9,621 nt of DNA, from the NCBI GenBank assembly GCA_016194625.1, contig JACQBB010000197.1:1-9621 (forward strand). The letters run 5' to 3'. The notes beneath the pieces were generated by a model. The model saw only the letters and a program-made list of their open reading frames with translations, did not search any database and had not been told where the DNA came from. Positions within the stretch are counted from its first letter, which is position 1; the number at the start of each line of letters is the position of its first letter. Source of the stretch: Elusimicrobiota bacterium (lineage in GTDB: Bacteria; Elusimicrobiota; Elusimicrobia; UBA1565; UBA9628). Below are positions 5,178 through 9,621 of the stretch, piece after piece. The translations under genes were made by a program, and so were the position numbers.

Positions 5178-6227
5178 ATGCAGCTGCAGACGATGCTGCG
5201 CTTCCGCACCGGCTGGGCCGAGGCCGAAGGGCCCGAGCACGCGGTCGTGCTCTCGACGCGCGTGCGCCTGGCGCGCAACCTGCGCGCTCCGTTCCCGTCG
5301 CATCTGGGGCCGGCCGGCCTCAAGCGCGTGCTGGACGCGGCGTTCGCCGCGGCGCGCGCGGCGGGGCTCAAGGACGCCGCGTACTTCAAGCTGGCCGACC
5401 TCGACGAGACCGACCGCCACTTCCTGGTCGAGCGCCACCTGATCAGCCCCGGGCTCGCGCAGCACCCGGCGTCGCGCGGGGTCATCGTCGGCGAGCGCGA
5501 GACCTTGGCCGCGATGATCAACGAGGAGGACCACCTGCGCCTGGCCGCGCTGCTGCCGGGCCTGCGCCTGCGCGAGGCGCACGCCGCCGCCGACCGGCTC
5601 GACGACGGCCTGTCGGCCGGCCTGGACTTCGCGTTCCGCGACGACTTCGGCTACCTGACCGCCTGCCCGACCAACCTGGGCACGGGCATGCGCGCGTCGT
5701 GCCTGGTCCACCTGCCGGCGCTGGCGCTGACCGGCGCCGTCGGCCGCCTCGTCGACAGCCTCACCCGCAACGGGCTGGTCGCGCGCGGCCTGTACGGCGA
5801 GGGCACGCGCGTCGTCGGCGACTTCTTCCAAATCTCCAACGCGACCGGCTTCGGCCGCACCGAGGGCGAGATCCTGGCCGCGCTGGAGCGCTCGGTCGCC
5901 GCGATCGTGGCCCGGGAGAAGGAGGCGCGGACGGCGCTGTCGGCCGGCGCCGCGAGGCTCAAGCTGGAGGACGAGGTCCACCGCTCGCTCGGCCTGCTCG
6001 GGGCCGCGCGCCTGCTCCCGTTCGAGGAGGCCCAGCAGCACCTGTCGCGCCTGCGCCTGGGTCTGGCGCTGGGCTGGAAGCTCCCGGCCGACCTGGCGCT
6101 GGTCAACGAGCTGACTCTGACCACCCAGCCCGCCCACCTGGACCTGCTCGCGCAGAAGGTCCTCTCGCCGCTGGACCGCGACGCCCTGCGCGCCTCCCTG
6201 GTCCACCGCCGGCTCAAGGCCGGCTGA
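5178..6227 (+). CDS. mcsB: McsB, protein arginine kinase
   Basis: A complete 349-residue ATP:guanido phosphotransferase of the McsB type, which phosphorylates arginines in proteins and, in Firmicutes, marks them for ClpCP. The phosphagen-kinase landmarks are present: STRVRLARN (residues 26-34) for nucleotide binding, NEEDH (115-119) for guanidine binding, and CPTNLGTGMRAS (163-174) with the active-site Cys163. The C-terminal RDALRA (334-339) matches the RDxxRA allosteric phosphoarginine pocket that distinguishes McsB from creatine and arginine kinases. Length is normal (about 350). GGGGAGG (5161-5167) lies ten bases before the ATG. It is co-transcribed with mcsA. Its 3' end overlaps the convergent minus-strand gene by 14 bases. 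ClpC and CtsR partners are not in the window. Confidence 0.95.
   Translation: MQLQTMLRFRTGWAEAEGPEHAVVLSTRVRLARNLRAPFPSHLGPAGLKRVLDAAFAAARAAGLKDAAYFKLADLDETDRHFLVERHLISPGLAQHPASRGVIVGERETLAAMINEEDHLRLAALLPGLRLREAHAAADRLDDGLSAGLDFAFRDDFGYLTACPTNLGTGMRASCLVHLPALALTGAVGRLVDSLTRNGLVARGLYGEGTRVVGDFFQISNATGFGRTEGEILAALERSVAAIVAREKEARTALSAGAARLKLEDEVHRSLGLLGAARLLPFEEAQQHLSRLRLGLALGWKLPADLALVNELTLTTQPAHLDLLAQKVLSPLDRDALRASLVHRRLKAG
6208..6224. other. Hairpin in the overlap of mcsB and the convergent gene
   Basis: GCCGGC (6208-6213) and GCCGGC (6219-6224) pair around TCAAG. The minus-strand stop codon lies in the loop and the mcsB stop directly follows. No T-run is present. It may slow polymerases or shield 3' ends of the two overlapping transcripts, but this is inference. 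Confidence 0.3.
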
Positions 6228-6753
6228 CCTTCACCGGAGTGAAGCGCAGGCCGAGCATCGCCGCCGAAGTCTTGCCGGCCTGCTCCAGGGCCAGCGTCCG
6301 CGCGAACTCCTCGCGCGCCGCCGCCGGGTCCAGTCCGCGACCGGCGATCTCGTCGGCGAGGTTCAGGCGCAGGACGTTCACCTCCTCGCGGTCCGACCGG
6401 GCGCTCAGCGCCGCGTTCGCGGCGTCGTAGCGGACGCGGGGGTCGAAGCGCCCCACGGCCGCCGCCTGCGCCGCGTCCAGCGGGTAGTCGACGGTCTGCT
6501 CGATCACGCCCATGTCCTCGCCGCGGCCGTAGCCGCGGCCGTAGTGGACCTCGTCCGGGACGCCGTACTTCTGGACCAGACGCCGCGCGGCGAGCGCGGA
6601 GGTCTCGTGCCACCCCCCGATGACCGTCATCGCCAGCGAGCGCCGGGCGATCACGGCCTCGGCGGGCTCGGGAGGCAGCCCCGCCTTCACGCCCGAGACG
6701 CACGCCCCCGTCGACAGCGACAGCGCGAGCAACGCCGCATCGGCGATCCGCAT
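6214..6753 (-). CDS. Unrecognised exported protein, possible lipoprotein
   Basis: A 179-residue protein of unknown function. The ATG at 6753 is preferred over an in-frame GTG six bases upstream because GGAGG (6759-6763 on the complementary strand) sits five bases before the ATG and would overlap the GTG. The N-terminus is an export signal, with Cys18 in STGAC as a weak lipobox. After it, IGGWHETSALAARRLVQKYGVPDEVHYGR resembles a short motif (helix ending KYGxPDE) that I have seen in uncharacterised exported proteins but cannot name. The C-terminal half is helical and charged (SDREEVNVLRLNLADEIAGRGLDPAAAREEFARTLALEQAGKTS). Third-position GC bias supports a real gene. It converges with mcsB, overlapping by 14 bases, and diverges from the secreted-protein gene at 6886. 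Confidence 0.78.
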   Translation of the reverse strand: MRIADAALLALSLSTGACVSGVKAGLPPEPAEAVIARRSLAMTVIGGWHETSALAARRLVQKYGVPDEVHYGRGYGRGEDMGVIEQTVDYPLDAAQAAAVGRFDPRVRYDAANAALSARSDREEVNVLRLNLADEIAGRGLDPAAAREEFARTLALEQAGKTSAAMLGLRFTPVKVSRP

Positions 6754-6782
6754 AGGCACCTCCGGGTCCGGACGTCGCCTGC

Positions 6783-6814
6783 AGTGTAGCCCCGGGCCGT
6801 CAAATCCCCGTCAA
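6783..6814 (-). promoter_or_regulatory. Promoter with TTGACGG direct repeat for the minus-strand gene
   Basis: Reading the minus strand, TTGACGG (6808-6814) and TTGACGG (6797-6803) are separated by GGAT: a 7-bp direct repeat with 11-bp period, as in PhoB-type boxes. Eight bases after it comes a -10 (TACACT, 6783-6788), which puts the start about 23 bases before the ATG and leaves room for the GGAGG. No sigma-70 -35 has acceptable spacing, which fits activator dependence. Confidence 0.5.
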
Positions 6815-6830
6815 GCGCCGGACAATTCCT

Positions 6831-6874
6831 CGTCGGAAAAAGGCCTTGCTCCGACGGAGAGCGCCTGTTACACT
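6831..6874 (+). promoter_or_regulatory. Promoter of the secreted-protein gene, with inverted repeat over the -35
   Basis: TTGCTC (6846-6851) and TACACT (6869-6874) are separated by exactly 17 bp, a good sigma-70 pair. The -10 ends 11 bases before the ATG, so the leader would be only about five bases with no room for a ribosome site. CGTCGGA (6831-6837) and TCCGACG (6850-6856) form a 7-bp inverted repeat whose right arm touches the -35, a possible operator. Confidence 0.6.
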
Positions 6875-6885
6875 GTGGGCACGCG

Positions 6886-7497
6886 ATGCTGACGCTCCTC
6901 CTGACGACGGTCCTCCTCTCCGCCGGGCATCGCGTCCCCGCCCCCCCGCGCGCGCCGTCGGCCGCGGCGGCCTTCGCGGAGCTCGGCTATCCCCGGGACC
7001 TGCCCAAGGAGCGTCTTCGGGGTCTCCTGCAGTCCTTCGCCGACGCCGGCTGGGACCGGCGCTTCCGGCGCCTGGGCGACGAGGACGACTTCGACCACGG
7101 CCACCTGCTGATCGACGCGCGCAGCGGACGGCCCCGCGCCATCCTGTACCACACGCAGGAGCTCGTCGCGGACGCTCCCGAGGGGCGCAACTGGCTCCAG
7201 TGGCTGGACGGACGGGGCATCGAGGACGCCCGCGCCTACGAGCGCGCGGCCTACCCGCGCTCCGGGGCTTGGGACTGGTTCGTCGCGCGCGACCTGCCGC
7301 GCCTGCGCGCCCGCGGCACCGTGCTGGACAAGATGCTCGACCCCGTCCGGCTCGGCTTCGAGCCGGGCGCCGGCCGGCAGTGGACCTTCACCCGGGTCGC
7401 CTGCGGCTCCGCCGCGGAGGACCCGTCCTCCAGCGTCCTGCGCGTCTCCCGCTCCGACGGCTCTCCCGTCTGCCTGGCCTTGGGCGCCCCGCTCTAG
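6886..7497 (+). CDS. Unrecognised secreted protein
   Basis: A 203-residue protein I do not recognise. Residues 1-13 are strongly hydrophobic (MLTLLLTTVLLSA) and form a short export signal or anchor. The mature part is mixed alpha/beta and acidic to neutral: LPKERLRGLLQSFADAGWDRRFRRLGDEDDFDHGHLLIDARSGRPRAILYHTQE reads as one helix followed by strands. A tryptophan-rich middle (NWLQWLDGRG, GAWDWFVARD) and a C-terminal stretch with two Cys residues (VACGS, PVCLAL) follow; these might form a disulfide. Codon bias at third positions matches the neighbours, and a good promoter lies just upstream, which supports a real gene. It stands alone, divergent from another unknown exported protein, so the two may share control. 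No catalytic motif is evident. Confidence 0.75.
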   Translation: MLTLLLTTVLLSAGHRVPAPPRAPSAAAAFAELGYPRDLPKERLRGLLQSFADAGWDRRFRRLGDEDDFDHGHLLIDARSGRPRAILYHTQELVADAPEGRNWLQWLDGRGIEDARAYERAAYPRSGAWDWFVARDLPRLRARGTVLDKMLDPVRLGFEPGAGRQWTFTRVACGSAAEDPSSSVLRVSRSDGSPVCLALGAPL

Positions 7498-7534
7498 GCC
7501 CTTCCCCACCCCCCCTGAAATCGTCCCCCCGGGC

Positions 7535-7577
7535 GTTGACGACGGTCAACACCCCCCGCGGGCCGCGGTGCTAGAAT
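7535..7577 (+). promoter_or_regulatory. pckG promoter with CRP/FNR-type site at -41.5
   Basis: GTTGAC (7535-7540) and GTCAAC (7545-7550) form an inverted repeat with a 4-base spacer, the TTGAn-N4-nTCAA architecture of CRP/FNR-superfamily sites. A -10 (TAGAAT, 7572-7577) lies six bases before the pckG ATG. If transcription starts at the ATG (7584), the repeat is centred exactly 41.5 bp upstream, the class II activator position. There is no -35 at proper spacing. The regulator is unknown. Confidence 0.55.
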
Positions 7578-7583
7578 GGGCCT

Positions 7584-9377
7584 ATGATCGACTGCAAACA
7601 TGAGAAGTTGAAAGCGTGGGTGGACGAAGTCGTCACGACGTGCGAGCCCGACCAGGTCTACTGGATGGACGGCTCCGAAGAGGAACGCGTCCGTCTCGAG
7701 AAGCGCGCGGTCGCGCGCGGCTTCCTGATCCCGCTCGACCCGGTGAAGCACCCCGGCTCCTTCTACGCCCGGTCCAAGACCAACGACGTGGCCCGGACCG
7801 AGCACCTGACCTACATCTGCACCCGCAACAAGGAAGACGCCGGCCCGACCAACAACTGGATGTCCCCCGAGGAGGGCTACAAGAAGGCGCGCGAGTTCTT
7901 CAAGGGCTCCATGAAGGGCCGCACGCTGTGGGTGATCCCCTTCTCGATGGGCCCGGTCGGCTCCCCGTTCTCCAAGATCGGCGTCGAGCTGACGGACTCC
8001 ATCTACGTGGCGATGAACATGCGCATCATGGCCCGCGTCGGCCAGCCCGTGCTGGACGCGCTGGGCACGAACGGCGAGTTCGTGAAGTGCCTGCACTCCC
8101 GCGCCGACGTGGACATCGAGCACCGTCTGATCCTGCACTTCCCCGAGGACAACACCATCTGGTCCGTCGGCTCCGCGTACGGCGGCAACGCCCTGCTGGG
8201 CAAGAAGTGCCTGGCGCTGCGCATCGCCTCCTGGCAGGCGCGCAACGAGGGCTGGCTCGCCGAGCACATGCTCATCCTGGGCATCGAGTCCCCGGACGGG
8301 AAGGTCGAGTACATCACCGCGGCGTTCCCGTCGGCCTGCGGCAAGACCAACCTGGCGATGCTGATCCCGCCGGAGGGCCTGAAGCACAAGGGCTACAAGG
8401 TCTGGACCCTCGGCGACGACATCGCCTGGCTGCGCCCGGGCCCCGACGGCCGCCTGTGGGCGTGCAACCCCGAGGCCGGCTTCTTCGGCGTGGCCCCGGG
8501 CACCAACTCCAAGACCAACCCCAACGCGATCAAGACCGTCTCCAAGAACACGATCTTCACGAACGTGCTCCTCGGTGACGACCTGACCGTGTGGTGGGAG
8601 GACGGCGAGGGCGCTCCCCCCGCCTCCGGCACCTCCTGGGACGGCAAGAACTGGAAGCCGGGCATGAAGGACAAGGACGGCAAGCCCGTCCTGGGCGCGC
8701 ACCCCAACAGCCGCTTCACCGCCCCGGCCGGCCAGTGCCCGTCCATCGCCAAGAACTGGGACGACCCGAAGGGCGTGCCGATCAGCGCCATCATCTTCGG
8801 CGGGCGCCGCGAGCGCCTGGCCCCCCTCGTGTTCGAGTCGCTGGATTGGAACCACGGCGTCTACGTCGGCGCGACCGTCGCCTCCGAGAAGACGGCCGCC
8901 GCGATGGGCACCGTCGGCGAGGTCCGCCGCGACCCGATGGCGATGATCCCCTTCTGCGGCTACAACATGGGCGACTACTTCGGCCACTGGGTGAACATGG
9001 GCGCCAAGATGAAGAACCCGCCGAAGATCTTCCACGTGAACTGGTTCCGCAAGGACGAGAAGGGCAAGTTCCTTTGGCCCGGCTACGGCGACAACCTGCG
9101 CGTGCTGGAGTGGATCCTGGCCCGCACCCGCGGCGAGGGAAAGGCCGACAAGACGCCCATCGGCTTCGTCCCCGCCAAGGACGCGCTCGACCTGAAGGGC
9201 CTGGACCTGCCCGCCGGCACGATGGACAAGCTCCTCGCGGTGAAGCCCGAGGAGTGGACCGGCGAGCTGGACGGCGTGAAGAAGTTCTTCGACCAGTTCG
9301 GCGACCACTTCCCCAAGGCGCTGTGGGAGCAGTTCGAGTCGCTGAAGAACTGGCTCAAGACGAAGGTCGCGGCCTAA
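7584..9377 (+). CDS. pckG: Phosphoenolpyruvate carboxykinase (GTP)
   Basis: A complete 597-residue cytoplasmic enzyme (EC 4.1.1.32) that interconverts oxaloacetate + GTP and phosphoenolpyruvate + GDP + CO2, linking the TCA cycle to gluconeogenesis or anaplerosis. The GTP-class signatures are all visible: Arg71 in DVARTE for substrate binding, SAYGGNALLGKKC with metal-site lysines (207-208), His228 in AEHMLILG as Mn ligand, the P-loop FPSACGKTN (248-256) containing the class-specific Cys252, TLGDDIAWL (275-283) with the metal-binding aspartates, FFGVAPGTN (300-308), and GGRR (406-409). Length fits the family (about 600). ATP-type PEPCK lacks the Cys-containing loop. The ATG has no Shine-Dalgarno and sits six bases after a -10 box, implying a leaderless mRNA. 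A CRP/FNR-like site and a strong terminator flank the gene, so it is probably monocistronic. Confidence 0.97.
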   Translation: MIDCKHEKLKAWVDEVVTTCEPDQVYWMDGSEEERVRLEKRAVARGFLIPLDPVKHPGSFYARSKTNDVARTEHLTYICTRNKEDAGPTNNWMSPEEGYKKAREFFKGSMKGRTLWVIPFSMGPVGSPFSKIGVELTDSIYVAMNMRIMARVGQPVLDALGTNGEFVKCLHSRADVDIEHRLILHFPEDNTIWSVGSAYGGNALLGKKCLALRIASWQARNEGWLAEHMLILGIESPDGKVEYITAAFPSACGKTNLAMLIPPEGLKHKGYKVWTLGDDIAWLRPGPDGRLWACNPEAGFFGVAPGTNSKTNPNAIKTVSKNTIFTNVLLGDDLTVWWEDGEGAPPASGTSWDGKNWKPGMKDKDGKPVLGAHPNSRFTAPAGQCPSIAKNWDDPKGVPISAIIFGGRRERLAPLVFESLDWNHGVYVGATVASEKTAAAMGTVGEVRRDPMAMIPFCGYNMGDYFGHWVNMGAKMKNPPKIFHVNWFRKDEKGKFLWPGYGDNLRVLEWILARTRGEGKADKTPIGFVPAKDALDLKGLDLPAGTMDKLLAVKPEEWTGELDGVKKFFDQFGDHFPKALWEQFESLKNWLKTKVAA

Positions 9378-9621
9378 AGCCTCGCGCCGCGCGCAGGGCC
9401 CGCCGGGACGGTCTCCGGCGGGCCCTCTCTTTTGCGGCGGGGGCGCGGACGGGCGCGCTGGTAGACCCAGGAGCCCGGAGGGCGGGCCGCCTCGGCGGCG
9501 TCCTGCATCTGAAGGGCCGTGAGCTTCGAGACGGGGACCAGGAGCAGGACGAATCCCATGGCCGCGTAGGCCCTCGACCACGTGCTCAAGAGCGCGTCGC
9601 CGCCGGCCCTCCAGGCGGGAC
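9374..9621 (-). CDS. C-terminal part of an unrecognised protein with one membrane segment, 5' end outside the window
   Basis: The minus-strand frame is open from the right edge to a TAG at 9374-9376, which overlaps the pckG stop. About 82 residues are visible. In-frame codons continue past the internal TTG at 9589 to the edge (AWRAGGDALLSTWSRAYAAMG), so the gene very likely begins outside. AYAAMGFVLLLVPVSKLTAL reads as a single membrane-spanning or hydrophobic segment, followed by an amphipathic stretch (QMQDAAEAARPPGSWVY) and a basic, proline-rich tail (RARPRPRRKREGPP). High GC at third positions supports coding. The last 20 or so residues are encoded across the pckG terminator, which is unusual and leaves open that the frame is a chance extension. 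No family is recognised. Confidence 0.5.
   Translation of the reverse strand, partial: PAWRAGGDALLSTWSRAYAAMGFVLLLVPVSKLTALQMQDAAEAARPPGSWVYQRARPRPRRKREGPPETVPAGPARGARL
9396..9433 (+). terminator. Intrinsic terminator of pckG
   Basis: A perfect 11-bp GC stem (9396-9406 with 9415-9425) around an 8-base loop is followed by TCTCTTTT. It is clear in the plus direction only; the minus side has no T-run. It lies within the 3' coding part of the minus-strand gene at the right edge. Confidence 0.9.

Noticed and set aside
3520..5442. Plus-strand open frame of 640 codons running across the caspase-like, mcsA and mcsB genes
   Set aside because: Arg/Ala/Pro-rich frame-shifted translation spanning three well-supported genes and their intergenic region; no domain is visible.
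6754..6759. GTG start for the minus-strand exported protein
   Set aside because: It would overlap the GGAGG ribosome site; the ATG six bases downstream has ideal spacing.
7536..7541. TTGACG as the -35 box of pckG
   Set aside because: It is 30 bp from the TAGAAT box, far too long; it is better read as one arm of the CRP/FNR-like repeat.
7494..9581. Long minus-strand open frame (695 codons) opposite pckG
   Set aside because: It is the antisense shadow of a high-GC gene; its protein is low-complexity (Gly/Val/Arg/His-rich) with no recognisable domain, and pckG is certain.
1..9621. CRISPR array, tRNA or rRNA genes, insertion sequences, prophage
   Set aside because: No repeat-spacer pattern, cloverleaf end, transposase-like protein or terminal repeat was seen on either strand.

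Overview
The window is very GC-rich DNA, densely packed with genes and with strongly GC-biased third codon positions. At least three proteins carry Gram-negative-type lipoprotein signals, and a trio resembles the outer-membrane FlgO/FlgP/FlgT flagellar accessory proteins, so the host is almost certainly a diderm bacterium. McsA/McsB arginine kinase together with GTP-type PEP carboxykinase argues against the common proteobacteria. An uncultured high-GC lineage such as Elusimicrobiota is my best guess, but this is a low-confidence inference. I see no mobile element, phage gene, tRNA, rRNA or CRISPR array.

Left part (1-2818): the 3' end of an OmpR/PhoB-type response regulator is followed by a regulatory region of about 250 bp. 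That region holds a promoter with 7-bp direct repeats, a clear cyclic di-GMP-I (GEMM) riboswitch aptamer (602-697) and an intrinsic terminator (707-739). The riboswitch leads into three tightly overlapping genes (ATGA and GTGA junctions): a secreted FlgO-like protein, an LPP20/FlgP-like lipoprotein and an FlgT-N-like lipoprotein. The layout predicts c-di-GMP control of an outer-membrane assembly. This is the most interesting system in the window.

Middle (2819-6227): a FAHD1-type fumarylacetoacetate hydrolase-family enzyme lies on the minus strand. Divergent from it is a lipoprotein with a C-terminal caspase-like (C14) domain and intact His/Cys. Next comes mcsA-mcsB, the protein arginine kinase and its zinc-finger partner, behind a perfect TATAAT box and a perfect 14-bp palindrome. 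No ctsR or clpC is nearby, and McsA lacks its usual UVR tail.

Right part (6214-9621): an unrecognised exported protein on the minus strand and an unrecognised secreted protein on the plus strand diverge from a shared promoter region. GTP-dependent PEP carboxykinase (pckG) follows, preceded by a CRP/FNR-type inverted repeat centred 41.5 bp upstream of the predicted transcription start. A strong terminator follows pckG. The C-terminus of a membrane protein enters from the right edge on the minus strand.

Two architectural themes recur. Several promoters place the -10 box 6-11 bp from the start codon, implying leaderless or nearly leaderless mRNAs. All three convergent gene junctions have almost no spacer and carry GC-rich inverted repeats across or beside the stop codons.
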